Source of the DNA: FEN-680 sp036845225
GTDB lineage: Bacteria > Actinomycetota > Geothermincolia > Fen-727 > Anoxymicrobiaceae
Assembly (NCBI GenBank): GCA_036845225.1
Contig: DAIUEJ010000020.1
Coordinates: 1 to 44,520, forward strand
DNA length: 44,520 bases
Reading direction: 5' to 3'
This document shows positions 26,119 through 35,446 of the stretch, piece after piece. The notes under the pieces are model-generated. The model searched no databases. It had not been told where the DNA came from and saw only the letters and a list, made by a program, of their open reading frames with translations. Made by a program: the position numbers and the translations under genes. Within the stretch, counting starts at the first letter, position 1. Each line of letters begins with the position of its first letter.

Positions 26119-27387
26119 TTGAAGGTGCACGAACACTTGATATCTTATTACCCGTCTAAAGGAGTTAACAGGACCCTGGCAGGTGAGCAGTTGAAGGACG
26201 GCGGCAAGGGAATCTACGACTTCCACACGCAGGAGGAACGCCCGGACGCGGAAGAGAGTAAACCGCGCGGCAGGTCTTTGCGCATTGGGAGCTTCAAAGA
26301 CATGTGGGAGCGGACCCGGCAGGACTTCTCCGGAGGGGTCGATCGCGCCAGGTCGTTGCGCGCCCCGAAGATGCCGCGCTGGCTCAAGGTCACACTGGCC
26401 TGGGCGGTGCTCGCTATCGGTATCGTGTTCCTGGTGGGCGCCGGGCTCGAACTGGCCGCGAGCGGCAGGATCGCGAAGGGCGTGACTGTCGACGGCGTGA
26501 AGGTCGGAGGCATGACCAGGGAGAACGCTCGGCAGGTCGTCCAGCAGAGGATCAAGCCTCTCGAGTCCAACATCCAGCTCAAATACGAGGGAAAGCTGTA
26601 CACCGTGGACCTCAAGGCCATCGATTTCCACCTGGACGTCGACGGCATGGTCCAGGAAGCCTACCTCCTGGGCAAGCGCAGCCCCGCCCTGCTGAGGATC
26701 ACACGCAGGCTTGTCGGCTCGGGTGTGAACAGCGACGTGCCCGTGATGGTCACCTGCAGCAAAGCCAAATTGACGAACTGGGTCACGAAGGTAGCCCAGA
26801 AGGTCGACAGGCACCCCACCAGCGTGAGCATCAGCGTTGCTTCGGGCTCTCCGGAGATCGTCCCGTCGAAGGAAGGCGTCAAGGTCAAGGTCGACGACAC
26901 CGTCAAGGCAGTAGCCAAGGCGCTGCCCACGGACAACAGGACAGTTGCGATCGTTGCTGACAGGATCCAGCCTGAAGTGGTCGAGGCGGACATCGCCAAG
27001 ATCATCGTCATCCACCAGAAGCAGTTCAGGCTCTACCTCTTCGACCACGACCGGGAGGTCAACAGCTACCTGATCGCCGTCGGGATGCCGCAGTACCCGA
27101 CCCCCAACGGCAGGTTCCATATCACGTACAAAGAGAAGAACCCGACCTGGCTGCCGACCTCTGAGTGGGCAAAGGACAAGCAGGGCATACCCCAGCCGCC
27201 TGGCCCGAACAACCCGCTGGGGGGCTACTGGATGGACCTCGGGGGAGGCATCGGCATCCACGCGACGCCGTTCCCCAAGTCGCTCGGCGAGCAGGCGTCT
27301 CACGGCTGCATCAGAATGGCGCCGGACGACGCGGCAGCCCTCTTCAATGCGATCAAGGTGGGCACGCCGGTCTTCATCGTGGATTAA
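26119..27387 (+). CDS. L,D-transpeptidase (YkuD) with peptidoglycan-binding-like domain
   Basis: 422 residues from TTG 26119; the start is uncertain, since the first about 60 residues are polar and unconserved. A single membrane anchor (WLKVTLAWAVLAIGIVFLVGAG, about 94-115) precedes a PG_binding_4-like domain (GVTVDGVKVGGMTRENA) and a C-terminal YkuD domain with the catalytic SHGCIRM (Cys397, His395). Such enzymes make 3-3 peptide crosslinks or attach proteins to peptidoglycan outside the membrane, consistent with a type II anchor. It ends just before a large nested inverted repeat. Confidence 0.9.
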   Translation: MKVHEHLISYYPSKGVNRTLAGEQLKDGGKGIYDFHTQEERPDAEESKPRGRSLRIGSFKDMWERTRQDFSGGVDRARSLRAPKMPRWLKVTLAWAVLAIGIVFLVGAGLELAASGRIAKGVTVDGVKVGGMTRENARQVVQQRIKPLESNIQLKYEGKLYTVDLKAIDFHLDVDGMVQEAYLLGKRSPALLRITRRLVGSGVNSDVPVMVTCSKAKLTNWVTKVAQKVDRHPTSVSISVASGSPEIVPSKEGVKVKVDDTVKAVAKALPTDNRTVAIVADRIQPEVVEADIAKIIVIHQKQFRLYLFDHDREVNSYLIAVGMPQYPTPNGRFHITYKEKNPTWLPTSEWAKDKQGIPQPPGPNNPLGGYWMDLGGGIGIHATPFPKSLGEQASHGCIRMAPDDAAALFNAIKVGTPVFIVD

Positions 27388-27390
27388 CTA

Positions 27391-27583
27391 AACTTTTGGG
27401 GGTCAGGTCCTTTTTCTTAAGCCGTAAGCGGCCGAGCGATGCACCACTGGGGTCAGGCACCGGTGGTGCATTTTCATGCTTTGATCCAGCACACCTTCTG
27501 AAATGCACCACCGGTGCCTGACCCCAGTGGTGCATCGTCACACTTCCAGCGACTTGAGAAAAAGGACCTGACCCCCAAAAGTT
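27391..27583. repeat. Nested inverted repeat between convergent genes
   Basis: The outer arms (27391-27417 and 27557-27583) are perfectly complementary over 27 bases and extend inward to 31 with a wobble. They contain GGGGGTCAGGTCC next to T5/A5 runs. The inner arms (27438-27473 and 27501-27536) are perfectly complementary over 36 bases, and each is itself palindromic at its ends (GCACCAC/GTGGTGC). The element fills the gap between two convergent genes and touches the TAA stop of the NTPase gene. It may act as a two-way terminator. It is the most elaborate member of the dispersed GGGGTCAGG family. Confidence 0.85.
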
Positions 27584-28124
27584 AAGTGCTCGTGATGCGT
27601 TCCACCCAGTCGCGCACCTGCGCGGGCAGGCGCTCGCGGCTGGATGAGTCAACTCTCACGACCGTCACGTCCGGCCGCTCCTTCACAAGGTCCAGGAACT
27701 GGTTCTGCTTTACCTGTATGGTCCCCAGCACAGGCTTGGGACTGTCCAGCGCCGCGCGCACGGCCTCCCGGAACCTAACGCTCGCGATCTCCATCGCGCC
27801 GATCTCGTCGATCACTATGAGAGCGACCGATGGGTCGCGGATGGCGCGTTCGACCGCGTCGGCGGCCACCTCGTCGACGTCGCGTACGTTCACGCCGTAG
27901 CGGCTCACCTTCACCGGGGAGGCCAGGCCGACGCTCGCCAGCGTGCCCGTCCTGCCGTCGAGCGTTGTGATCGAGAAGCCCACACGCTCGCCGCCCTCGC
28001 GCAGCTCGCCGGTGTAGAAGCCGCCGGCGACGCTCGCACCCCGGATAGCGGACATGATGACAGTTGTCTTTCCGCTCCCCGGCCGGCCGGTCAACAGCAG
28101 GTTCTGCGTCTCGTACGCGCTCAT
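27582..28124 (-). CDS. THEP1-type nucleoside-triphosphatase
   Basis: 180 residues. Walker A GRPGSGKT (13-20), the family segment GGFYTGELREGGERVGF and Walker B LIVIDEIGAMEI match the NTPase/THEP1 family of P-loop proteins. Members hydrolyse nucleoside triphosphates in vitro and their cellular role is poorly known. It starts at ATG 28124. Its TAA stop is within the outer arm of the nested repeat. No obvious functional partner is adjacent. Confidence 0.9.
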   Translation of the reverse strand: MSAYETQNLLLTGRPGSGKTTVIMSAIRGASVAGGFYTGELREGGERVGFSITTLDGRTGTLASVGLASPVKVSRYGVNVRDVDEVAADAVERAIRDPSVALIVIDEIGAMEIASVRFREAVRAALDSPKPVLGTIQVKQNQFLDLVKERPDVTVVRVDSSSRERLPAQVRDWVERITST

Positions 28125-28295
28125 GACATGTCCTCGGTCGTCGCCTGACTTGCATCGTTGCGGGGGAATTCCCCATGACTGATACTTGTAACATGGTCGA
28201 CGAACGGGCCGCGGGCATCAAGCCCGACAAGGATACGCGCGGCGGGGTACTGCCAGGAGGTCCTCGGCTTCGCCAAGAAATGGTATGGAGGAGAC

Positions 28296-28658
28296 ATGCC
28301 CAAGAAGTTCACGTTCGACCCCGACATCAAAGAGGCGCTCGATGCTTTCCTCCTGGACAACCCTGAGGTAGAGCCCGGCAAGGCTTTCGGGATGCCCGCG
28401 TACTACATCAACGGCAAGATGTTCGCCGGCGTCTTCGGTGACGGCGCCACGGTCAAAGTCCCCGAGGAGATGGTCCCCGAACTGCTCGAGCGACCCACGA
28501 TATCCGAGTTCTCCCCGATGGAAGGGCGCAAGATGAAGAACTGGGTCATCATCAGGCGCGACGACCCGGCGGAGTACGTCAAGGATAAGGTGGTCTTCCA
28601 GGCGGCGTTCGACCACGTGTACGCGCTCACCACCGAGGTCAAGAAGAAGAAGAAGTGA
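28296..28658 (+). CDS. TfoX N-terminal-like / YjbR-like small protein
   Basis: 120 residues. The segment FGMPAYYINGKMFAGVFGDG followed by VKVPEE and a MKNWVIIRRD segment resembles TfoX N-terminal domain proteins, small alpha/beta proteins of unclear biochemical role. The C-terminus is a run of lysines. ATG 28296 has an excellent GGAGGAG site. It is a lone gene with its own upstream gap (28125-28295), which holds a GGGGAATTCCCC palindrome near 28172 and no supported gene. Confidence 0.65.
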   Translation: MPKKFTFDPDIKEALDAFLLDNPEVEPGKAFGMPAYYINGKMFAGVFGDGATVKVPEEMVPELLERPTISEFSPMEGRKMKNWVIIRRDDPAEYVKDKVVFQAAFDHVYALTTEVKKKKK

Positions 28659-28776
28659 CGCGCGGCGAGCCTGTGCAGTCGCCCTTCGATTTCGTGTAGT
28701 ATCTTCCCTGTCTTTTCGCTGTTCAGTCCCGGCGGTGACGAACCGCGGCCGGGCTCGAGTCATGGAGGTGACCGGT

Positions 28777-29853
28777 TTGGCGTCTGGTGAAGTCCTCATC
28801 TACGGGGCCGGGATGTCCGGCATGGTCGCGGCATACAACCTCGCCACCGAAGGCTACGACGTGCTGGTGCGCGAGCAGGAGCCCGCCTGGGGCGGCTCGA
28901 GCGCGTTCAACCCTTCGCTGCACACCACGCCGCTGGATGTGCCCGCGACGTCGGAGTACATCGGCATAGATATCGCCCCGGCTTTCCACGATGTCAGCAC
29001 GCTGTCGATCTACCTCCACGACTACAAGATCCCGGCTCCCGTGTTTATGGCTTACCACGTGGAGAGGAGCTCCCGCCCACAGAGCCTGGATGCACTCCTT
29101 TACGAGAAGTGCGTCGAGGCCGGGGTGAAGTTCGAGTTCAACGAGAAGCTGCGCAAGGAGGACCTCGCGGGCCTGCCCCCGGGGACGATAATCGCCTGCG
29201 GGCTCAACCACGCGGCTTACGACGACCTGGAAGTCCCGTATAAGAGCTGGTACGCGTGGATGGCCCGAGGCGAGATCGAGCACGACAACGACGCCTGGAT
29301 ATGGATGGACGAGTGCATCAACGAGTACGGTTACATCTCTTACTGCAACGGCCTTTACTACAACCTCCTGTTCGCGTACGGCCAGGAGGTGAGCCGCGAG
29401 GACCTGGCAAAGTACCGCGAGTTCATGAAGCGCGTCGAGGGCGTGGAGGAAGACGACTGGTACTACGTGGTCGGTGCGGCCCCGGTCGTATCGCCCGACA
29501 ACCCGAGCCTGTTCCGCGGCGACTTCATCATGTGCGGGACGATGTCGGGATGCCTGGACCCGTTCATGGGCTTCGGCATCTCCGGCTCGCTGGTGTCGGG
29601 CAAGGTCGCGGCGCTGGCTGTCTCCGACAGGGAGAAGGCCGAGGAGGAGTTCGCCCGCTTCACCCGCAACTACGCGAGCGTCTATAACTTCAAGCAGGAT
29701 GTCTGGTACCCGCTGCGGGCACGCGTAGACCTGCTGGAGGACCTCGCCAACATCCTGGGGCCCGAGCGCACCGTGCGGCTGTTCATCGAGGCGCTGCGCA
29801 AGGGGCGGAAGAACTCGGCCATCCCCGGCTTCGGCCTTCTGAGCTGCAACTGA
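28777..29853 (+). CDS. FAD/NAD(P)-binding oxidoreductase
   Basis: 358 residues. A Rossmann GxGxxG motif (IYGAGMSGMVAAYNLA) opens the protein, followed by a REQEP acidic turn and a Gly-rich C-terminal segment (CGTMSGCLDPFMGFGISGSLVSGKVAA) that resembles the FAD-contact helix of geranylgeranyl-reductase-like flavoproteins. Exact reaction unknown. The start is taken as TTG 28777 because a full GGAGGTGA site lies 5 bases upstream and the Rossmann strand begins at once. ATG 28762 would place that site inside the gene. A GCCGGC-type repeat lies directly after the stop. Confidence 0.82.
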   Translation: MASGEVLIYGAGMSGMVAAYNLATEGYDVLVREQEPAWGGSSAFNPSLHTTPLDVPATSEYIGIDIAPAFHDVSTLSIYLHDYKIPAPVFMAYHVERSSRPQSLDALLYEKCVEAGVKFEFNEKLRKEDLAGLPPGTIIACGLNHAAYDDLEVPYKSWYAWMARGEIEHDNDAWIWMDECINEYGYISYCNGLYYNLLFAYGQEVSREDLAKYREFMKRVEGVEEDDWYYVVGAAPVVSPDNPSLFRGDFIMCGTMSGCLDPFMGFGISGSLVSGKVAALAVSDREKAEEEFARFTRNYASVYNFKQDVWYPLRARVDLLEDLANILGPERTVRLFIEALRKGRKNSAIPGFGLLSCN

Positions 29854-29856
29854 ACC

Positions 29857-29879
29857 CGTAGCGCCGGCGTCCCGCCGGC
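29857..29879. repeat. GCCGGC-arm palindromic repeat, single copy
   Basis: CGTAGC plus two GCCGGC arms, the same unit as at 11.7 and 44.5 kb, placed 3 bases after the TGA stop of the flavoprotein gene. Confidence 0.75.
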
Positions 29880-30030
29880 TGGTGTTAAACACTCGGCAAG
29901 ACGCGTTCCACTCTGGTACCATGATGATGGCCCGAGATCGTACCAGTGTACCTCCCTTACTACGTGCTTGAACGATGCGCGCCGGGAGGCCGGGCAGCAG
30001 CACCAGAAAGCTCGAGAACGAGGAGTCAGC

Positions 30031-31769
30031 ATGTTCGACCTGATAATCGAGAACGCGGAGATCCTGGACGGCTCAGGCAAGGAGTCGTACAAGGGCGATA
30101 TCGGCATCAGAGGCGAGGTCATCGAGAAGATCGGCAACCTTACGGGCGTCGAGGCGGCGCGCCGCATTGACGCTACGGGAGGACCCTGTGCCCGGGCTTC
30201 ATCGACGTGCACTCGCACGCCGACCTCGCGTTCTTCAAAGAGGACCACGCGAACGTCCTCTCGCCGCTCGTCATGCAGGGCATCACCACCTTCATCGGCG
30301 GCAACTGCGGCATGGCGCTGGTGCCGATAACGAAGGAGCACAACGAGGGCCAGCAGATGTACCTCGAGGTGTTCACCCAGATGGACTTCGACAACGATGT
30401 CCACTGGACGGACATGGGCTCGTTCATGGAGCACATGGACAAAAAAGGAGTGCCGCTCAACTGCGGCATCCTCGCGCCTCACGGCATGATGAGGATCTCC
30501 GCCTGCGGCCTGGAGACGCGGCTCGCGGAGAAGGACGAGGTCGCCATGATGTCGCGGCTGCTGGAGGAGTGCATGGAGGCCGGCGCGTTCGGCATGTCGA
30601 CGGGCCTGCAGTATTTCCCGGGCAACCAGAGCGACACCGCCGAGCTTGTCGAGCTCGGAAAGGTCCTCTCGAAGTACGGCGGCCTCTACACCAGCCACCT
30701 GCGCTCGTACACCAACACGACGCTGGAGAAGGCCATGGCCGAGGTCGCGGAGGTCTCGAAGCAGAACCAGGTGCGCGGCCAGGTCTCGCACATTTTCAGC
30801 CTCCCCTGGCTCGGGCCCCTGCAGCGCCCGGCACTGAAGGTCATCAAGTGGCTGGCGAGGCACGATGAGGTCGCGCATCGCAGCATCCCCAACTTCATCA
30901 TCACCGCCGAGATGAAGAACATCCTGAAACAGCTGGACGGGTTCCGCGCGGAAGGCGCCCAGATGGCGATGGACGTGATGCCGACCACCGCCGGGTTCAC
31001 GCACCTGATGGCATTCTTCCCCTCGTGGGCGCTCGCCGGAGGCCGCGAGGAGGTCATCGCCCGCATCTCGGACAAGGCGACGCGCGAGGAGATGCGCCGC
31101 GATATCGACGAGGGCAAGCCCACCTGGCCGCACAGGGGCAAGAACGACTGGTCGCTCAACGTCATGCGCCAGATGGGGTGGGACGCGGTGACGATCATGG
31201 CGGTCCACAGCGAGAAGAACAAGTGCCTGGAAGGCCGGCTGTTCACTGACATCGCTGCCGAGCAGGGAAAGCACCCGTTCGACGTGATGTGCGACCTGCT
31301 CATCGAGGAGGACGGCCGCGTGCTGGTCTTCGAGTCGATGGCAGAGCCCGACGACTACTTCACCGAGAAGTACACTTTCCCCGCGCTGCAGGACCCGCAG
31401 ACCATGATCACCACGGACACCATACTGCTGGGCATCGGCAAGCCGTCGTACCTCTTCTACGGCTGCTACCCTAAGTTTATTGGTCGATACGTCTTCGAGA
31501 AGAACCTCGTTGACCTGCCCAGCGCTGTCGCACGCTGCACCTCGCTCCCGGCCGAGTGGTTCGGCATCAAGAACCGCGGTCGGCTGGAGGAGGGCTACTT
31601 CGCCGACCTCCTTCTGATGAGGCCCGAGAAGTTCAAGACGGAGGCGTGCTTCCGCAACCCGGAGGTATACCCTGAGGGCCTGGACATGGTCCTCATCAAC
31701 GGGAAGGTTGCCTTCGAGGACGGCGACTTCAAGTCGGAGGCCCTTCCCGGCAAGATGCTCCGCAAATAG
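30031..31769 (+). pseudogene. N-acyl-D-amino-acid deacylase (D-aminoacylase-like) gene with a frameshift
   Basis: ATG 30031 (GAGGAG site) opens MFDLIIENAEILDGSG, a typical amidohydrolase start, and runs to IDATGG. Near 30178-30184 one base seems missing (GGAGGACC for GGAAGGACC); the next frame continues as TLCPGFIDVHSHADLAFF with the HxH metal motif and then without a break for about 530 residues to 31769. Restored length is about 579 residues. Later family features are TTFIGGNCGMALVP, YTSHLRSY and the C-terminal EEGYFADLLLM. Such enzymes hydrolyse N-acyl-D-amino acids or related amides. As read, the N-terminal product is short, but a start at GTG 30207 could give most of the domain without the metal-site strand. 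Confidence 0.85.
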
Positions 31770-31770
31770 G

Positions 31771-31858
31771 TTACGTCGGTCGTTTTACACTTTCTGTTAC
31801 ACTTTTCTATTGGCTGGACATGCGGAGTGTAAAGAAAAGTGTAAAACGAACGACGTAA
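31771..31858. repeat. Imperfect inverted repeat between convergent genes
   Basis: Arms 31771-31803 and 31826-31858 are complementary over 33 bases with four mismatches, around a 22-base loop. Each arm contains two TTACACT-type units and a TTACGTCG end. It fills the gap between the deacylase and P-type ATPase genes, which point toward each other, and may serve both as terminator. Confidence 0.75.
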
Positions 31859-31865
31859 TCGGGGG

Positions 31866-34430
31866 TCAGTAGTTCGTCCACTTGTAGAAGAGTCTCTTTG
31901 CCAGCTCCGCTGAACCGATGTACAGGATGATGATCCCCAGCAGCAGCGGATAGAAGTATGGCGGGATCGGCCTGAACCCGAAGAACCTTCCCAGCGGGGT
32001 GTAGGGCAAGGCGAGCACCACTACGGCAACCGCGATAGTAGTCCAGAAAAGGTACTTGCTCGGCCGGCTCTTCAGGAAGAACCTCCTGGTGCGTATCACC
32101 AGCACGACCATCGAAGCAGAGATCACCGACTCGATGAACCATCCCGTCCTGAAAGTCTGCGCGTATGCGATCTTGGTCAGGTGGCTGTTGTGCAGCAGGA
32201 GCAGCAGGACCCCGAACGTCGCGTAGTCGAACACCGAGCTCAACAGGCCGAAGACCACCATGAACCGCCGGATGAACTGGATGTTCCACCGCTTCGGCTC
32301 GTCCATCATCTCCGGGTCCACGTGGTCGGTAGCGATGGTGGTCTCGGGGAGGTCGGTCATGAGGTTCATGAGCAGGACCTGCGAGGGCAGCAGGGGCAGG
32401 AAGTTCAGGAATATCGAAGCGCCCGCCATGCTGAACATGTTCCCGAAGTTCGCGCTTGTGGCCATGAAGACGTATTTCATAGTATTCGCGAACGTCGTCC
32501 TGCCCTCACGGACGCCGTTTGCCAGGACCCCCAGGTCTTTCTCGAGCAGGACGAAATCCGCGGCTTCCTTTGCGACGTCCACGGCAGACTCGACCGAGAT
32601 TCCGACATCCGCCGCCTGCAGCGCGGGGGCGTCGTTGATCCCGTCTCCCATGTAGCCCACCACGTCGCCCGCTTTGACGAGAGCCTGGATGATCGCTTCT
32701 TTCTGGCTCGGCTCCACCTCGGCGAAGATATCCACTTTTTCCACCGTGTTGACCAGTGACTCCCCGCGCATCTTCGCTATCTGGGCGCCGGTCAGGACCT
32801 CCAAGTTCTTCATCCCGACAAGCTCACCGACGTGGCCCGCGACCAGCTTGTTGTCACCGGTGATGACCTTGAGCCGGACGCCGAGCCGCTCCAGCCTCTC
32901 GAGGCTCTCGGTGATGCCCTCCTTGGGAGGGTCGAACAGCGACAGTATCCCGAGGAACGTCATATCCTTCTCATCCTCGGTCTTCACTCGGTCGTTGCCC
33001 TCGACTTCCTTGTAAGCCACCCCGAGGGTGCGGAAGCCCTGCCCGCTCAGCTCGTGATAGCGGTCCTGGATCTTCTGTAGCGAGGAAGCGATCTCGCTGA
33101 CGGAGCCATCCGACCCCTCCGCCGACGAACACACCTCCAGGATAGAGAGCACGGCGCCTTTTGTGACCAGCACATTGCGAGGTTTCTCCGCGCTCTTGTC
33201 CGCGACCAGGATGCTCAGTCGCTTTCGCGAGAAATCGTAGGGGATCTCGTCCAGCTTCGCATAGGCTGAGATGTCAAGGTGCTCCTGCTTGCGTATCGCG
33301 TCGTCGATGGGATTGGTGAAACCGGTCTCGAACGCCGCGTTCAGGTACGCGAACAGCAGGGCCTTCGGGCTGTCCTCTCCCTCGATGTCGCAGGCTTCGT
33401 TGACTTCGACGAGACCCGCGGTCAACGTCCCCGTTTTGTCCGAACAGAAGACGTTCATGCTGCCGAAGTTTTCGATGGAAGCGAGCCTCTTCACGATGAC
33501 CTTCTTGTCTGCCATCAACCTGGCGCCCTTTGCGAGGTTGATGGAGATGATGGCGGGCAGGAGTTGCGGCGTGAGGCCCACGGCCAGTGCCAGCGAGAAG
33601 AGAAATGATTCGAGCACGGGCTTGTGGAAGGCGACGTTCAAGGCGAATATCCCCACCACGAGGATCAGAGTCACTTCCATCAGCAGGTACCCGAAGTGCC
33701 TTATGCCTCGCTCGAACTCGGTCTCCTCCGGCTTGGACTTCAAGCGTTCCGATATGGCGCCGAACTCGGTACCTTTGCCGGTCTTCACCACCACGATCCG
33801 CGCGGTCCCGCTGACGACGTGGGTACCCATGAACACGGAGTTAGTGCGTTCCGCGATCGGGGAATCGGGCGCGACCTCGCCCGGGTCCTTGTCGACGGGG
33901 AACGTCTCTCCGGTCAGCGTCGCCTGGTCCACGAAGAGGTCGTTTGATTCGAGGATGGCTGCGTCACCCGGGATGAGGTCCCCCGCGTCGAGCGCGACGA
34001 CGTCCCCGGGCACAACGTCCTCGACAGAGACCTCGGTCTCTTTCGAATCGCGCACCACCGTCGCCTTGACCTGGACTATGGCGAGAAGCTTCTCGACCGC
34101 GTTCGCGGCGCCTCTCTCCTGCCAGAAGCCGAGGGCGCCGCTGATGAAGACAATCGCGAGGATGATGCTGGCGTCCGCGACGTGTTTCAGGAAGAGGGCC
34201 AGGATTGCTGCGCCTATGAGTATAAGGATGATGGGGCTCTTGAACTGGCTGAAGAACAGCTCGGCGGTGGTGCGCCGCTTGCGCGCGGCTATCGTGTTCG
34301 GCCCGTACCGCGACAGCCGTGAAGCAGCCTCGGCGGACGTGAGCCCTTCGGAGGTGGTGCCTAGGTCGGAGAGGACCTCCTCCGGCTTCTTTCCCCAGAA
34401 TTCTTCCAGTCCCGCACTCTGCTTGTTCAT
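31866..34430 (-). CDS. P-type ATPase, magnesium-transporter (MgtA/MgtB) type
   Basis: 854 residues, a full-length P3-type ATPase. Actuator motif LTGET (172-176), phosphorylation site CSDKTGTLT with Asp331, hinge MGDGINDAPAL, about ten membrane helices, and the M4 motif LTPQLLPAI where MgtA-type pumps have LTPEMLP. The substrate is most likely Mg2+ import, by family. The C-terminal six helices (from about residue 640) are intact. ATG 34430 is used; its ribosome site is weak (GGGCGGG). No Mg-sensing leader could be recognised upstream. Confidence 0.92.
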   Translation of the reverse strand: MNKQSAGLEEFWGKKPEEVLSDLGTTSEGLTSAEAASRLSRYGPNTIAARKRRTTAELFFSQFKSPIILILIGAAILALFLKHVADASIILAIVFISGALGFWQERGAANAVEKLLAIVQVKATVVRDSKETEVSVEDVVPGDVVALDAGDLIPGDAAILESNDLFVDQATLTGETFPVDKDPGEVAPDSPIAERTNSVFMGTHVVSGTARIVVVKTGKGTEFGAISERLKSKPEETEFERGIRHFGYLLMEVTLILVVGIFALNVAFHKPVLESFLFSLALAVGLTPQLLPAIISINLAKGARLMADKKVIVKRLASIENFGSMNVFCSDKTGTLTAGLVEVNEACDIEGEDSPKALLFAYLNAAFETGFTNPIDDAIRKQEHLDISAYAKLDEIPYDFSRKRLSILVADKSAEKPRNVLVTKGAVLSILEVCSSAEGSDGSVSEIASSLQKIQDRYHELSGQGFRTLGVAYKEVEGNDRVKTEDEKDMTFLGILSLFDPPKEGITESLERLERLGVRLKVITGDNKLVAGHVGELVGMKNLEVLTGAQIAKMRGESLVNTVEKVDIFAEVEPSQKEAIIQALVKAGDVVGYMGDGINDAPALQAADVGISVESAVDVAKEAADFVLLEKDLGVLANGVREGRTTFANTMKYVFMATSANFGNMFSMAGASIFLNFLPLLPSQVLLMNLMTDLPETTIATDHVDPEMMDEPKRWNIQFIRRFMVVFGLLSSVFDYATFGVLLLLLHNSHLTKIAYAQTFRTGWFIESVISASMVVLVIRTRRFFLKSRPSKYLFWTTIAVAVVVLALPYTPLGRFFGFRPIPPYFYPLLLGIIILYIGSAELAKRLFYKWTNY

Positions 34431-34584
34431 GCCCGCCCGCTAGCCGTACTTGATGACCACGCCCGTTCTGCTTCTCATTTCGCACCTGCTCTCCCCGTTC
34501 CTCTACTTACCCCGGGGCGGCAGCTACATGAGACTTCAAGTGGAAGAGTATCAAACGGGGGCGCCGTTGTGGCTGCCGGGCTAC

Positions 34585-34605
34585 AAAAAAGCCGCGCATG
34601 GCGGC
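34585..34605 (-). terminator. Intrinsic terminator of the zinc-ribbon membrane protein gene
   Basis: On the minus strand GCCGC and GCGGC pair around CATGC, followed by six T (complement of 34585-34590). It lies 20 bases after the stop of the gene at 34626. Confidence 0.75.
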
Positions 34606-34625
34606 GTCGGTAGAGCTTAAGGCAG

Positions 34626-35147
34626 CTAGCGTTTTTCGGCGGGCTTCAAAGGCGCTCCGCTTTCGGCGGGGACCGGCTTTATCGGGGCGTAGTATTCGAT
34701 CTTACCAGTCGAGTGCCTGGCTGCTATCAGAAGCACCGCTCCGGACACGGCCAGGCCGGCGCTGCCGAGGGCGACCAGGACGATCAGATAAGCGCCGCTG
34801 ACGAAGATGAGGGCGATCACGCCGCCGACCAGGGCAGCCAGGGAGACCGAGCCACCGGCCATGGCATAAGTCCTGGCTTTCTTGTATTTGTCGGTGTCCT
34901 CGAAGACGATGACCGGGCGAGGCCTCTCGCTCTCCATGCAGTCGTCACACAGGGTCTCGCCGGTCTCTTCGAGGATGGGAGCCGCGCACTTCTCGCAGGC
35001 GATGTACTTGTCGGGAGGAAGGAGCGCGCCGCTTCCGGCCGCGGGACGCTGGATGGAGCCGCACTTGTCACAGATGCGGCCGTACGGGCCGAGGTTGTGC
35101 CCGCAGACTATGCAAGTCCTGTCCATCACGCGCCTGACGCGTGCCAT
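34626..35147 (-). CDS. Membrane protein with two N-terminal zinc ribbons
   Basis: 173 residues. Two CxxC-type ribbons are formed by Cys12/15 with Cys26/29 and by Cys51/54 with Cys67/70. Two membrane helices (about 98-119 and 120-143) and a short Pro-rich tail follow. The ribbons would lie in the cytoplasm and could bind protein or nucleic acid; function unknown. ATG 35147 has a GGGAGGG site; ATG 35126 is possible. A palindrome lies upstream and a terminator downstream, so it is probably a single-gene unit. Confidence 0.8.
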   Translation of the reverse strand: MARVRRVMDRTCIVCGHNLGPYGRICDKCGSIQRPAAGSGALLPPDKYIACEKCAAPILEETGETLCDDCMESERPRPVIVFEDTDKYKKARTYAMAGGSVSLAALVGGVIALIFVSGAYLIVLVALGSAGLAVSGAVLLIAARHSTGKIEYYAPIKPVPAESGAPLKPAEKR

Positions 35148-35184
35148 CCGGCCCTCCCTTCTCGAGAATCCTTAAATAGTTATC

Positions 35185-35202
35185 GATAGCGCGATTGCTA
35201 TC
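35185..35202. promoter_or_regulatory. Short inverted repeat upstream of the zinc-ribbon gene
   Basis: GATAGC and GCTATC are separated by GCGATT in an AT-richer stretch about 40 bases before the ATG at 35147. It may be an operator or part of the promoter region. The rest of 35148-35446 holds one dispersed repeat and no gene that I can support. Confidence 0.35.
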
Positions 35203-35330
35203 CTTTAACGGGCAGCGCCCGGGCGTCACCCGGACACATTCTTATCATATCACTAGAAATAATTCGAGGGCGCAACGGCGCCCCGCCTGCGCAAAGAATG
35301 CCTTTAAACAGCCAATAGATGACGCGCAAC

Positions 35331-35361
35331 TGCATCAGCGGGGTCAGGTCCCCGTGGTGCA
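35331..35361. repeat. Dispersed palindromic repeat, GGGGTCAGG family
   Basis: TGCATCAGC and a GTGGTGCA end flank GGGGTCAGGTCCCC. It shares the GCACCAC-type ends with the inner unit at 27.4 kb and with 36041-36069, in the gap before the nuclease gene. Confidence 0.6.
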
Positions 35362-35446
35362 TTATTTCCAGAGCAAGCCGCGATATCCTGTCAGACCCTC
35401 GTGCAATAATTGATTTGGTCGTATTGCTTGGGAAAAGGGGGTCTGG

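Noticed and set aside
27391..27583. CRISPR array
   Set aside because: The repeats are inverted and nested, not direct with regular spacers, and no cas gene is near.
28175..28366. 63-aa plus-strand frame before the TfoX-like gene
   Set aside because: It has no ribosome site and runs into the next gene in another frame with arginine/proline-rich shadow sequence.
29913..29946. CTGGTAC/GTACCAG inverted repeat as an operator before the deacylase gene
   Set aside because: The spacer is 20 bases, no promoter could be identified around it and no regulator is adjacent.
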